From NCBI RefSeq assembly GCF_000308815.1, contig NZ_BAFX01000135.1, forward strand, positions 1 through 64,000: a stretch of DNA of 64,000 bases, given 5' to 3'. Origin of the DNA: Nocardia concava NBRC 100430 (GTDB lineage: Bacteria > Actinomycetota > Actinomycetes > Mycobacteriales > Mycobacteriaceae). The first letter of the stretch is position 1. Each line of letters starts with the position of its first letter. The notes below the pieces were generated by a model, which worked only from the letters and a program-made list of their open reading frames with translations, did no database searches and was not told the origin of the DNA. Made by a program: the position numbers and the translations under genes. Of this stretch, positions 53,507 through 62,836 are shown in pieces.

Positions 53507-54841
53507 TTATCGCATGCCATTCAGTAGCTTCACCAGATCCCGCTCCGAGATCCGGGTGCTGTGGCCGTCGCGGATCACGGCCTCGCCGTCGACCCAGACG
53601 GTGTCCACCACCCGCGGGGAGCCGGTGGTCAGCAGGGTCGCGCCCGGGTCGCGAACGGGCAGGCAGGCGAAGTCGCGGTCGAAGCGGAGCAGGGTGAGAT
53701 CGGCGCGGTCGCCGACGGCCAGGCCGGTGGGACCGTCCGGGAGTCCGAGGGCGGGGGCCGCGCCGCGGGTGGCCAGGTGGAGCATCTCGTCGCTGGGCAG
53801 CAGGTCGGCGCGTTCGTGGTGCGCACGCTGCAGGTACGCGCCCATGCGCAGCGCCAGCAGCATGTCCTGGGTGTCGTTGCTGGCCGCGCCGTCGACGCCG
53901 AGGCCCACGCGCACGCCGGCGGCGAGCATGGCGGGGATCGGGGCCACGCCGCTGCCGAGGCGCATATTGCTGAGCGGGTTGTAGGACACGGAAATGCCTC
54001 GTGCGGCGAGGGTTTCGCGGCCGTGGGCGTCGAGTTTGCAGCAGTGAACCGCCAGGGTCCGGGGGCCGAGGAGGCCGCCGTCGTCCAGGTAGTCGACGGC
54101 CGAGCAGGCTGCATGCAATCGGCACATGTCCTCGTCGGTGGTGGTCTCCAGCAGGTGGATGGAGATGGTCTTGCCGTGCCGCGCCGCGTATTCGGCGACG
54201 GCGGCCATGCCGTCCGGGGTGAGGCAGCGCGGATTCGGGACGGCCAGTGCGGTCGTGATGCGGGAATCCGCCAGGCGCGCATCGAGATCCGCGATGTGCG
54301 CGAAGGCCTCCGGAAGTGGTTGCACCAGGCGGGGATCCATGCCCCACTTGCGGGTGGGGTCGGAGCGGTCGGCGAGGCCGCGCCCGAACACCACCCGGAT
54401 CCCCAACTCCCCCAGTGCCCGCAGCGCCGCGTCGTGCACGGCCTCCGACGGATTCGGCCACATGTGCTCGACGACGGTGGTGACCCCGCTGCGCAGCAGT
54501 TCCAGACCGCCCGCCAGCGCGGCGAGGTAGGTCTGTTCGGGGGTGGCCGCGACGGTGAATTCGCCGACGCAGTGCAGCCATTCGAGCAGCGGCAGCCCCT
54601 CCCCCGCACCTCGCAGGACGGACTGTTGCAAGTGGGTGTGGGTGTTGACGAACCCCGGAATCAGATGGCCGCCCGCACCATCGGTGTACGGCAGGTCGGA
54701 TCGGACCTCGGAACCGATACCGGTGATCACGCCATCGGTGACGACGACGTGCTGCCCGGGCAGCCAGCGCGGCCCCTCGGGCGTGGCGGCGTAGACGGTG
54801 ACCCCGCCGATGACGACGGAACAGGACTGGCTGCGCACCAT
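53507..54841 (-). CDS. Amidohydrolase, 8-oxoguanine/TRZ-ATZ deaminase type
   Basis: 444-residue metal-dependent hydrolase of the family containing 8-oxoguanine, cytosine, S-adenosylhomocysteine and triazine deaminases. Metal-site motifs: NTHTHLQQS (HxH), HLLETTTDEDM (His and Glu), AVHCCKLD (His) and GVDGAASND (Asp), the last in the form typical of aminopurine deaminases. The ATG at 54841 has AGAGGA upstream. First gene of a six-gene minus-strand set with transporter, oxygenase and regulator, suggesting that it hydrolyses an imported heterocycle. Confidence 0.9.
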   Translation of the reverse strand: MVRSQSCSVVIGGVTVYAATPEGPRWLPGQHVVVTDGVITGIGSEVRSDLPYTDGAGGHLIPGFVNTHTHLQQSVLRGAGEGLPLLEWLHCVGEFTVAATPEQTYLAALAGGLELLRSGVTTVVEHMWPNPSEAVHDAALRALGELGIRVVFGRGLADRSDPTRKWGMDPRLVQPLPEAFAHIADLDARLADSRITTALAVPNPRCLTPDGMAAVAEYAARHGKTISIHLLETTTDEDMCRLHAACSAVDYLDDGGLLGPRTLAVHCCKLDAHGRETLAARGISVSYNPLSNMRLGSGVAPIPAMLAAGVRVGLGVDGAASNDTQDMLLALRMGAYLQRAHHERADLLPSDEMLHLATRGAAPALGLPDGPTGLAVGDRADLTLLRFDRDFACLPVRDPGATLLTTGSPRVVDTVWVDGEAVIRDGHSTRISERDLVKLLNGMR

Positions 54842-54936
54842 GCGGCATTCCTCTCGGAAACGCGGCTGGTTCGCCCGCCCGGTGTTCGGCCGGTGCCCGC
54901 ACGCCCGTTGCAGCCATGAGCGCCGTGCCGGGAAGC

Positions 54937-56055
54937 CTACCGCGAGGGCCGCAGATCGGCTCCCGGTGTGAGGATTTCGACGATCGGGGTGCGATTCGGT
55001 TCCAGGAAGGCCAGCAGCGCATGGGCCTCGGCCTCGATGGCGTCCTGTTCGGCGGCGGTCCAGCCGCTGTGCGGGATGATGCGCATGGTGGCCTTGTCGC
55101 CCTCGGGGAAGATCTTGTAAACGCCGGAGAGGTAGCCGTCCACCAGGATCGGCGAGACCGCGTTGGCGAAGGCGCGCAGGGGTGGGGCATTGCCGTCGGG
55201 GACGATGCGGGTGCGGTCCTGGTGGGAGAGGATGGCGTTGTCGTACCAGCCGAGCAGGCGGACGGGGGCCGGGAGATCAGGGTCGGCCAGGGTGCAGTCG
55301 GCGGCGTCGTAGAGGGTGCGGCCGCGGTCGTCGGTGTAGGTGCGGACCCGGTCGCCGAGTTTGTCGACGGCCTTCTTGATGCCGGTGAGTTTGGACCAGG
55401 TCTGCATGTCCATGGTGCTGGCGGGACCGAAGGCGCGCAGGTAGCGCAGCAGCAATTCTTCGAGCGGGTAGTCCGGGTCGAGGGGTGCGCCGAGCCAGGG
55501 TTGTACGCGCGACCAGATCGGGCGGCTGCTGTCGCCCCAGCGGCCGCGGGGCGGGGTCTGCAGCACGGGGAGCTGGTAGAGCCAGGCCTGCACGATCGCG
55601 CCCGGATCGCGGTCGGGGTAGCGGGCGGCGGCGTGCTCGCGCAGCTCGGCGGCGGACATCGGCTCGTCGCCGAGAACCGATTCACCGTGTGCGCGAACGG
55701 CTTCCGGATCCAGGCCGACCAGCGCGCCGTAGTTGAAGCCCTTGCGGAACGGGATCTTCTCCAGTTCCGGCTGGATGTGCGGGGCGATGCGCAGCGCGTC
55801 CGGCGGGGTGACCAGGTGAATCGTGCCGCGCATCAAGGTGATTCGCACCAGGGAGCGGTCGTCGAGCGCCTTCGACACCGTCGCCGGATCGAAATCGGCT
55901 ATGCGACTCCAGGATGCGACGAAAGGCGGCAGCATGTCCTGCGCCTGCAGGCCGATCAGGTGGTCGCACAGGTCGTGCACGCCGAGCGTGGATCGCTCCA
56001 GCAGGTGCTGACGCGCGAGCAGCGTCCGGTTCAGGATCCGGTTGGACAGCTTCAC
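54937..56055 (-). CDS. AlkZ-like winged-helix (HTH_42) protein
   Basis: 372 residues of the HTH_42 superfamily, which includes the interstrand-crosslink DNA glycosylase AlkZ. The family's catalytic QxQ motif is present as GLQAQD (Gln37, Gln39). Further family landmarks are RGTIHLV near residue 97 and the long C-terminal beta-rich half. If active, it would remove bulky or crosslinked bases. It stands alone, 34 bases downstream of the hairpin that ends the qor-like gene. Confidence 0.85.
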   Translation of the reverse strand: MKLSNRILNRTLLARQHLLERSTLGVHDLCDHLIGLQAQDMLPPFVASWSRIADFDPATVSKALDDRSLVRITLMRGTIHLVTPPDALRIAPHIQPELEKIPFRKGFNYGALVGLDPEAVRAHGESVLGDEPMSAAELREHAAARYPDRDPGAIVQAWLYQLPVLQTPPRGRWGDSSRPIWSRVQPWLGAPLDPDYPLEELLLRYLRAFGPASTMDMQTWSKLTGIKKAVDKLGDRVRTYTDDRGRTLYDAADCTLADPDLPAPVRLLGWYDNAILSHQDRTRIVPDGNAPPLRAFANAVSPILVDGYLSGVYKIFPEGDKATMRIIPHSGWTAAEQDAIEAEAHALLAFLEPNRTPIVEILTPGADLRPSR

Positions 56056-56088
56056 GATTCAGCACGCTACGCGTTCTGGATCCCAATT

Positions 56089-56121
56089 TTCACCTGCCCG
56101 CATGTCATGCGGGCAGGTGAA
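56089..56121. terminator. Strong hairpin between qor-like and AlkZ-like genes
   Basis: Perfect 15-base arms TTCACCTGCCCGCAT and complement with a three-base loop. It lies 24 bases past the qor-like stop and 34 before the AlkZ-like start. There is no T-run, which is common for actinobacterial terminators; an operator role is possible. Confidence 0.65.
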
Positions 56122-56144
56122 GGTAATGGAGGAAGGCAAACGCG

Positions 56145-57119
56145 TCAGCGGAGCGTGACGACAACCTTGCCGGTGGCGGTGCGCTTGTCGAGGGCGGAGA
56201 CGGCCTCGGCCGTGTGCGCGAGGGTGTAGATCACCGGCTCCGGCGGAGCGATCTTGCCGTTGGCGAGCAGCGGTTCCACCTCGGCCCACTGCTCCTTCAG
56301 GTAGCCGGGATGCGACATGACCCATTCGCCCCAGGCCGCGCCGACCACCTCGACGTTCTTGAGCAGCAGGCGATTCACCTTGACGGTCGGGATGTCGCCC
56401 GCGGTGAAGCCGACCACGAGTAGTCGCCCGGCGGAGGCGAGCGACCGGATGCTGTCGGTGAAGCGGTCGCCGCCGACCGGATCGAGCACGATATCGACGC
56501 CGCGGCCGCCGGTGAGTTCCTTGACCGCGGCCAGCCAGCCGTCGGTCAGCACCACATCGGTGGCGCCATTCGCCCGCGCGACCTCGGCCTTCTCCTCGGT
56601 GCTGACCACCGCGATCACACGGCCCGCGCCGAGCGCCTGCGCCATGCGCAGCGTGGAGGTGCCGATGCCGCCCGCGGCGCCGTGCACGAGCACGGTCTCG
56701 CCCTCGGCCAGGCGGCCGCGGTTGCGCAGGCAGAAGTGCACGGTCAGATCGTTGAACAGCACGCCGGCACCGGATTCCAGCGAGACGTTGTCGGGCAGCT
56801 TGAACACCATGTCGACGGGAGCCACGGCCACTTCCGCGGCGGCATTGCCGAGCAGGGTCAGCGCGACCACGCGATCACCGGGGCGCACGTGTGCGTCCTC
56901 GGGGGCCTCACGCACGATGCCCGCGACCTCACAGCCGACGACATAGGGCAGCGGCGGCTTCATCTGGTAGAGACCGCGGGTCATCAGCACATCGGGGAAG
57001 GCGATACCGGCGGCGTGCACGTCGATGAGGACACCACCGGGATAGCTGGCGGGCTCGGGAACGTCGAGCACCTCGATGGATTCGGGGCCCTCTAGCTTGC
57101 TCACGACGGCTGCGCGCAT
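56145..57119 (-). CDS. NADPH:quinone oxidoreductase-like MDR enzyme
   Basis: 324-residue zinc-independent medium-chain reductase. The substrate domain has VVGCEVAGIV and PGDRVVAL; the nucleotide-binding motif is HGAAGGIGTS near residue 143; and the structural zinc Cys residues are absent. Typically reduces quinones or enones with NADPH. The ATG at 57119 follows two tandem TTGATCGG repeats; a longer frame to 57197 is less likely. Confidence 0.9.
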   Translation of the reverse strand: MRAAVVSKLEGPESIEVLDVPEPASYPGGVLIDVHAAGIAFPDVLMTRGLYQMKPPLPYVVGCEVAGIVREAPEDAHVRPGDRVVALTLLGNAAAEVAVAPVDMVFKLPDNVSLESGAGVLFNDLTVHFCLRNRGRLAEGETVLVHGAAGGIGTSTLRMAQALGAGRVIAVVSTEEKAEVARANGATDVVLTDGWLAAVKELTGGRGVDIVLDPVGGDRFTDSIRSLASAGRLLVVGFTAGDIPTVKVNRLLLKNVEVVGAAWGEWVMSHPGYLKEQWAEVEPLLANGKIAPPEPVIYTLAHTAEAVSALDKRTATGKVVVTLR

Positions 57120-57230
57120 TTCCCGATCAACTCCGATCAATCCACCTGCGATTACAGCCGAACGTAGCGGATGCACCGGGCCCCTGCCAATGATCATTCA
57201 TCGGGCGCGAGGTTTTTCGTTGGATCGAGC

Positions 57231-59120
57231 TCAGCGGTGGGCGTATTCGATCATGGATTCGTTCGCGAGGGTCTCGCCACCCTTGGTGATGACCAGGCTG
57301 TAGGCGGTGATGCGGTATTTGGTGCCGTCCGTCGGATTGGTGACGGTGTAGCCGCCGGTGCCGTCGGGGACCGGGTCGTCGAGCTGGATACCCGCATTGT
57401 CGCTGATGCGCTGGCCCACGTAGTAGAAACGCCCGGTGGTGGTGCGGCACACGACCAGCCGGGACTTGTCGGTGCGGCCGATGGCCATGGCCGGATCGTC
57501 CGAATTGCAGCGCGCGCCCTGCCCGATGAAACCCTGTGTGTCCGTGCCGGATACGGAGCCGGACAGTGGCACGAGAGTCGTCGTCGGGGCCGTCGCGCCG
57601 GTGGTGCGGTAGACCGACGTGGTGGTCGGGCCGGGGACGTTGGCGCCGCCCTGCGAGTTGTCCTTGCCGGAATTGTTCTTGCTGCCGCTGCTGCCGGAAC
57701 TGTTGGACAGCAGCGCCCAGCCGAGCACTCCGCCCAGGATCAGCACCACGCCGATGAGCGCGCCCACCAGCAACGGCAGCTTGCTACGCGGCTTCGGCGG
57801 CAAAGGCAATGGCGCGGACGGGTGTTCACGCGGATCGGTCCGGCTGGGCTGCCCGGCGACGTACTGCTGCCGCATCACCGTCGGATCGTTGCGGCCGGGC
57901 GCGGCGTAGATTGGCTGCCCCGTCACCCGCTCACCGCTGTCGTACGCGGCCCGACCGGGGATGTGCTGCGGCCCCGAAGGATCCGGCTGCCCGTACGGTT
58001 GGTGCGGCATCGAGGAGTCGGCCGATCCGGCGACGCGGGGCGCCCCGGAGTGATCGACCGGTCCTGAGACACGTTGCGGCCCTGGCTGGTTCATCGGTCC
58101 GGCGGGCTGCGGTCCGCGCCCGTAGTCGACCGGACCGGACGGATTGGTTCCCCCCGGCGGATTTCCGCCGTACGGCTGCGCCGGTCCCGACGGGTGATCC
58201 AGATACTGCGCCCCGGAGTGGTTCGGCGGCACCGCCGGGCTGGGGAGCGTCGGCGGCGCGGGCGGAATCGCGCGGGCGGGTTCCTGTGCGGCACGTTGCA
58301 GTGCGGCCCGGGCGGCCCGCGCGAGCTGGCCGGCACTCGCATACCGGCGGCTCGGTTCCTTGGCCATGCCGATGGCCACCACCTGGTCGAAGCCGACCGG
58401 CACGCCGGTGCGGACGCTGGGTCGCGGCGGCGGGGTCAGCATGTGCGCGCGAATGGTGGCCAGGTTGCCCTCGACCAGGAATGGCGGCAGGCCCGTGAGG
58501 GATTCGTAGAGCACGCATGCCAGCGCGTAGATATCCGCACCGGCCGACACCGACGCGCTGTGCTCGAAGCGTTCCGGGGCCATATAGGCGAAGGAGCCTA
58601 TGGCACTGCCGGTCTGGGTGAGCTGCGCGTCGGATTCGGTGTGCGCGATGCCGAAATCGACCAGGTAGGCGAACATTTCGCCGGTGAGCAGAATATTGGC
58701 GGGCTTGATGTCGCGGTGCACCAGACCGCTCTCGTGGGCGGCGTCCAGCGCGGAGGCGATCTGCTCCACGACGGTGACCGCCTGCTCGGCCGTGAGCGGC
58801 CCCTCCTCGCGCAGGTAGGCCTTGAGGTCGCGGCCCTTGACCAGGCGCATGTCGATGTACAGGACACCGTCCACCTCACCCCAGTCGTGCACCGGAATGA
58901 CGTGCGGTTCCTGCAGTTTGGCGGCGGTACGGGATTCGCGGCGGAAGCGTTCGACATAGCTGGGCTGCCGGGCCAGCTCGACATCCAGCAGCTTCACGGC
59001 GACCACTCGATCGCGAACCGTGTCGTAGGCCTCGTAGACCTCGCCCATGCCGCCGACTCCGAGCAGCCGCCGCAACTCGTACTGCCCGAACCGCGATCCG
59101 GCCCTCGACCCTGCGGCCAC
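57231..59120 (-). CDS. Membrane Ser/Thr protein kinase (PknB/PknD type)
   Basis: 629 residues with a GTG start and GGGAGG nine bases upstream. The kinase domain occupies about 12-280: Gly-rich LLGVGGMGEVY, catalytic Lys in VVAVKLL, HRDIKPANILL near 134, DFGIAHTESD and the APERF motif; the TQTGS activation loop has phosphorylatable Thr. A Pro/Gly-rich juxtamembrane region (about 285-445) leads to one membrane helix (about 447-471). The outer part is Ser/Thr-rich, then a small domain with two Cys residues (GARCNSDD and LVVCRTTT). No PASTA repeats, so its ligand differs from that of PknB. Confidence 0.95.
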   Translation of the reverse strand: MAAGSRAGSRFGQYELRRLLGVGGMGEVYEAYDTVRDRVVAVKLLDVELARQPSYVERFRRESRTAAKLQEPHVIPVHDWGEVDGVLYIDMRLVKGRDLKAYLREEGPLTAEQAVTVVEQIASALDAAHESGLVHRDIKPANILLTGEMFAYLVDFGIAHTESDAQLTQTGSAIGSFAYMAPERFEHSASVSAGADIYALACVLYESLTGLPPFLVEGNLATIRAHMLTPPPRPSVRTGVPVGFDQVVAIGMAKEPSRRYASAGQLARAARAALQRAAQEPARAIPPAPPTLPSPAVPPNHSGAQYLDHPSGPAQPYGGNPPGGTNPSGPVDYGRGPQPAGPMNQPGPQRVSGPVDHSGAPRVAGSADSSMPHQPYGQPDPSGPQHIPGRAAYDSGERVTGQPIYAAPGRNDPTVMRQQYVAGQPSRTDPREHPSAPLPLPPKPRSKLPLLVGALIGVVLILGGVLGWALLSNSSGSSGSKNNSGKDNSQGGANVPGPTTTSVYRTTGATAPTTTLVPLSGSVSGTDTQGFIGQGARCNSDDPAMAIGRTDKSRLVVCRTTTGRFYYVGQRISDNAGIQLDDPVPDGTGGYTVTNPTDGTKYRITAYSLVITKGGETLANESMIEYAHR

Positions 59121-59336
59121 CCGCGTAGTCCTCCCTGCTGCTGGATGTACAACAGCAAAGGCTACGGCCCGTGGGGCGCAGTGTCATTACCCCCGAGGGT
59201 GCGCGGTCGCTCCCCCGCGAGCCGGATCGACCTGCGATTCAGAGAAACACCGGCGTTCCCATAACAGAAGTACAGGTGACTCGACGCGAGTGCGTCCCGC
59301 GCGCCCCGTAGAGTCATGTCACAGACTTCGGTCAGC

Positions 59337-59356
59337 AAGCACCTCACCCGGTGCTT
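59337..59356. promoter_or_regulatory. Short dyad upstream of thioesterase gene
   Basis: AAGCACC / GGTGCTT with a six-base spacer, 61 bases before the thioesterase GTG, in the 297-base divergent region shared with the kinase gene (59121-59417), which otherwise shows no gene. Could be an operator or leader hairpin. Confidence 0.3.
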
Positions 59357-59417
59357 ATGGATAGACATGCGGCACGCTGGGTCCAAGCCAACCCGGTGTG
59401 CGGCGCGAGGAGCACCA

Positions 59418-60191
59418 GTGTCACTCGATGAGCCACTCGCCCCGCTTCCCGAGGAGGGCATGGGCTTCGCTTCCGCGTGGCCGGTCCGGGCCGGCGATGT
59501 GGATCCCTATCACCGGCTGCGATTCGATTCGGTCGCCCGCTACCTCCAGGACATCGCCTGGGAGGAAATGCAATCCGGGTTCTTCCACCGGACCGATCCG
59601 GCGTGGATCGTGCGCCGCACCGTGGTGGATGTGGTGCGGCCCATCCACTGGCCCGATCGGGTGGAGTTGCGGCGCTGGTGTTCGGCCATGTCCACGCGCT
59701 GGACGAACATGCGGGTGCGGGTCACCAGCGAGGCCGGCGGTCTGATCGAGACCGAGGGGTTCTGGATCAATATCAACGAGTTCACCAATATGCCGACCCG
59801 CATCAGCGACGAGGGCCTGGCCGAACTCGCCCGCACCACCGACGAGCACCGGCTGCGCTGGCGGCCCTGGCTCACCGATCCCACGCCGCCGGAATCGGAT
59901 GTGGATCTGCCGTTCCCGGTGCGCGCCACCGATATCGACCAGTACAACCACGTCAACAACGCGGCCTACTGGCAGGCGCTGGAGCAGTACCTGATCGACT
60001 ACCCGAAGCTGGTGGCCGGACCGCATCGCGCGGTCATCGAGTACATCGCGCCGGTGCTGGCGCGCCAGCACATCAGCGTGCGCAGCCGCTACGAGCCGGG
60101 TGACCGGACCGGGCATCCCTCGCTGCGGCTGTGGTTCGTGGTGGGCGGGGTGACGACGACGGCGGTGAAGATCGGGCCGCTGCCGGGCTGA
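59418..60191 (+). CDS. Acyl-ACP thioesterase-like double-hotdog protein
   Basis: 257 residues from a GTG at 59418 with AGGAG upstream. Two hotdog halves are seen: the first with VRAGDVDPYHRLRFDSVARYLQDI, the second with VRATDIDQYNHVNNAAYW, whose Asp/Asn/His arrangement matches plant FatA/FatB-type thioesterases. It probably hydrolyses acyl-CoA or acyl-ACP. It diverges from the kinase gene; no operon partner is evident. Confidence 0.88.
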   Translation: MSLDEPLAPLPEEGMGFASAWPVRAGDVDPYHRLRFDSVARYLQDIAWEEMQSGFFHRTDPAWIVRRTVVDVVRPIHWPDRVELRRWCSAMSTRWTNMRVRVTSEAGGLIETEGFWININEFTNMPTRISDEGLAELARTTDEHRLRWRPWLTDPTPPESDVDLPFPVRATDIDQYNHVNNAAYWQALEQYLIDYPKLVAGPHRAVIEYIAPVLARQHISVRSRYEPGDRTGHPSLRLWFVVGGVTTTAVKIGPLPG

Positions 60192-60273
60192 CATTTCCCG
60201 ACAGCGTCGGCCCTTTCCCGACAGCCTCAGCGGGTCAACGCATTTGCTGACCGATTGCCTGCGAGACTGAGCC

Positions 60274-61044
60274 ATGCGATTCGCCTCCCTCGCTCTGCTC
60301 GCGGCCACCCCGGCGCTGGTGGTCGGGCTCACCGCCTGCGGCCACTCCAAGGATTCCGCGAAGAACACCACCTCGACCACGGTCGCGGCGAGCAGCACCA
60401 CCGCGCCCGCCACCGCGACGACCTCGCCGACCGGTCCGAAACCGCTGCCGCCCAACCCGACCCGGCCGCCGGTGCCGACCACCGTGCAACCCTCCGATGT
60501 CGATTGCGGACCGATTACCGGAGCCAATGGCCAGAGCGCGAATGTGATCGCCTACGCCAATCAGGCGGGCATTCCCGGCTGCACCGAGGCCATCACGGTG
60601 GCAACCCATTACGTCATGGGCACCAGCTCCGGCGAGGCCGTCCAGGTCGACGGCTGGACCTGTGAGGCCCAGCCCGACACCGCCGTCCCGCACATCTGCT
60701 TCAAGGACGGCTTCATCATCGGAATGCGCGGCGGGGCCGCCCCGAAGCCGCCCGCACCGCCGACCACCACGCCCCCGCCGACCACCACCACGCCCGCGGG
60801 CAATGTCAACTGCGGCACCGTGACCGACGCGGGCGGCGGGACCCGGACCGTGATCGCGGTGGCCACCTCGGCGGGGACGGTCGGGTGCACCGAGGCCATC
60901 AATGTGGCATCGGAGTACGCGCAGACGATCAGCACCAGCGATGTGGCGACCATCAACGGCTGGTCCTGCAATGCCCAGCCGGACCCGGCCTTCCCGTCCA
61001 TGTGCGCCAAGGACGGGCTGCTCATCAACCTCGGCGCGCAGTAG
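60274..61044 (+). CDS. Lipoprotein with two tandem four-Cys domains
   Basis: 256 residues. Lipobox LTAC (Cys22) is followed by a Ser/Thr/Pro linker, then two homologous domains of about 70 residues separated by a Pro/Thr-rich spacer. Each has the order DCGPITG or NCGTVTD, then GCTEAI, GW(T/S)C and a final Cys before (F/A)KDG(F/L)(I/L)I. The four Cys per domain probably form two disulfides. Repeat 1 is roughly residues 76-153 and repeat 2 about 175-254. I do not know a function; it is probably a cell-surface binding protein. Confidence 0.85.
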   Translation: MRFASLALLAATPALVVGLTACGHSKDSAKNTTSTTVAASSTTAPATATTSPTGPKPLPPNPTRPPVPTTVQPSDVDCGPITGANGQSANVIAYANQAGIPGCTEAITVATHYVMGTSSGEAVQVDGWTCEAQPDTAVPHICFKDGFIIGMRGGAAPKPPAPPTTTPPPTTTTPAGNVNCGTVTDAGGGTRTVIAVATSAGTVGCTEAINVASEYAQTISTSDVATINGWSCNAQPDPAFPSMCAKDGLLINLGAQ

Positions 61045-61056
61045 GGCCCGGAAATA

Positions 61057-61096
61057 CAATCGCGGCCCCATCCGGATTCGGATGGGGCCGCGATTG
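61057..61096. terminator. Bidirectional terminator between lipoprotein gene and fprB
   Basis: A perfect 18-base stem (arms 61057-61074 and 61079-61096) with a GATT loop, followed by TTTC. It sits between convergent genes. Confidence 0.9.
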
Positions 61097-61106
61097 TTTC
61101 GAGTGT

Positions 61107-62774
61107 TCAGCCCTTGGCTGCCTTGAGCAGGTCCTCGATCTTCGTGAACTTCACGCGCGGCCGCCCACCGGCCTTGCCCGCCGTCTTCTCGGCCGCGTCG
61201 ATGGCCTTCCAGCCCTCGCGCCCGACCTGGTCCGGCTGCCGCTCGGCCAGCAGCGCGTCCAAAGCGGCCCGGTTGCCCTGCGGGGCCGCCAGTTTGCCGC
61301 CGGTGAAGTCCTCGATCAGCTGATCGACGGTCTCCTGCGAATCCACCCGGTTGGAGCCGATGACGCCGCGCGGGCCGCGCTTGATCCAGCCCGAGACGTA
61401 CACGCCCTGGACCGGGTTGCCGTCGGCCAGGACTCGGCCCTTCGCGTTCGGGATGACGCCGTTGGACTCGTCGAACGGCACATCCGCGACGGGCTCGCCC
61501 TTGTAGCCGATCGAGCGCAGCACCAGGGACGCTTCCAGGGAGCCCGTCCGGTCGGAGGCGCGGGCCACGCTGCGGCCGTTCTCCTCGACCAGCTCGTTGT
61601 GCACGTATTCGATGCCCTCGACCTTGCCCTCGCCGGTGATGGCGGTGGGCGAGACCAGGTAGCGGAACACGATTCGCTTGTGATCCGGGTTGCGCTTACC
61701 GGCCGCGTATTCCTCGGCGAGGGTGTACTTGAGCTTCAGCGACGGCTCGATGTCCGGATCGTCCAGCTGCGCCTGCGAGGCCGAGTCCAGCACCAGGTCC
61801 TCGGGATCGACGATGATGTCGACGCCCTTCAGATGCCCCAGCGCCAGGAATTCCGACGAGGTGTAGGCGGCCTGCAGCGGACCGCGGCGGCCCAGCACCA
61901 CCACCTCCTTGATGTTGCTGCGGCGCAGCGCATCCAGGGCGTGGTCGGCGATATCGGTCTTGGCCAGCTCATCCGGGTTCACGGTGAGCACACGGGCCAC
62001 GTCGAGGGCCACATTGCCGTTGCCGACGATGACGGCGCGCTCGCCGCTCAGGTCGAACTCGCGGTCGGCGAAGTCCGGATGGCCGTTGTACCAGGCCACG
62101 AACTCGGTGGCGGAGTGGCTGCCCGGCAGGTCCTCGCCGGGCACGCCGAGGCGGCGGTCGGTGGCCGCGCCCACGGCGTAGATGACCGCGTGGTGGTGTG
62201 CGAGGAGTTCCTCGTGCGAGATGTGCTTGCCGACTTCGACATTCAGCCGGTAGGCCAGCGCCTCGCGCCGGAAGGCCGATTCGAACAGGCCCGCCACCGA
62301 CTTGGTGCCCGGGTGGTCGGGCGCGACACCGGCGCGCACCAGGCCGTACGGGGTGGGCAGCCGGTCGAACAGCTCCACCTCGACGTCGGCGCGGCGCAGC
62401 AGTTCCTCGGCGGCGTAGCAGGCCGCGGGGCCCGCGCCGACGACCGCGACGCGCAGCGTGCCCAGTTCCTTGGGCGCGCGGGTGGGCGCGACCAGCGGTT
62501 CGAAGTTGGACTCCAGCGGATGCCGCTCGAAGTACGCGGCATTGATGTCCTTGAACCGGGCCAGCGAGGCGAGCAGGTCGTCCTCGGAGAAGATCGCGTC
62601 GACCGGGCAGGCGTCGACGCAGGCGCCGCAGTCGATGCAGGTGTCCGGGTCGATGTAGAGCTGCTCGGTCGTGGCGAACTCGCGTTGCTCAGGGGTGGGA
62701 CGAATGCAATCGACCGGACACTCGGGTACGCAGCTGGCGTCGTTGCAACAACGCTGCGTGATCACATAGGCCAT
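61107..62774 (-). CDS. fprB: Ferredoxin-NADP reductase with fused ferredoxin, FprB type
   Basis: 555 residues. The N-terminus (about 1-70) is a 7Fe-type ferredoxin with CCNDASCVPECPVDC and CIDCGACVDACPVD; the rest is an adrenodoxin-reductase-like flavoprotein with VVGAGPAACYAAE near 111, GNGNVALDVARVL near 250 and GRRGPLQAAYT. This fusion and length match mycobacterial FprB rather than the single-domain FprA. It can supply electrons to P450s or Rieske oxygenases. ATG at 62774 begins MAYVITQRCC, the family start; the frame beyond it would cross the KstR box. Confidence 0.95.
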   Translation of the reverse strand: MAYVITQRCCNDASCVPECPVDCIRPTPEQREFATTEQLYIDPDTCIDCGACVDACPVDAIFSEDDLLASLARFKDINAAYFERHPLESNFEPLVAPTRAPKELGTLRVAVVGAGPAACYAAEELLRRADVEVELFDRLPTPYGLVRAGVAPDHPGTKSVAGLFESAFRREALAYRLNVEVGKHISHEELLAHHHAVIYAVGAATDRRLGVPGEDLPGSHSATEFVAWYNGHPDFADREFDLSGERAVIVGNGNVALDVARVLTVNPDELAKTDIADHALDALRRSNIKEVVVLGRRGPLQAAYTSSEFLALGHLKGVDIIVDPEDLVLDSASQAQLDDPDIEPSLKLKYTLAEEYAAGKRNPDHKRIVFRYLVSPTAITGEGKVEGIEYVHNELVEENGRSVARASDRTGSLEASLVLRSIGYKGEPVADVPFDESNGVIPNAKGRVLADGNPVQGVYVSGWIKRGPRGVIGSNRVDSQETVDQLIEDFTGGKLAAPQGNRAALDALLAERQPDQVGREGWKAIDAAEKTAGKAGGRPRVKFTKIEDLLKAAKG

Positions 62775-62836
62775 ATCTCGCAGATCCTCGAAACTGTCGC
62801 GTGGTGCTACTCCGCTCGGGGTTCGAGCGAGGTCGG

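Noticed and set aside
56089..56121. Insertion-sequence end or attachment site
   Set aside because: The perfect inverted repeat is isolated, with no transposase or integrase nearby, and its place between two genes fits a terminator better.
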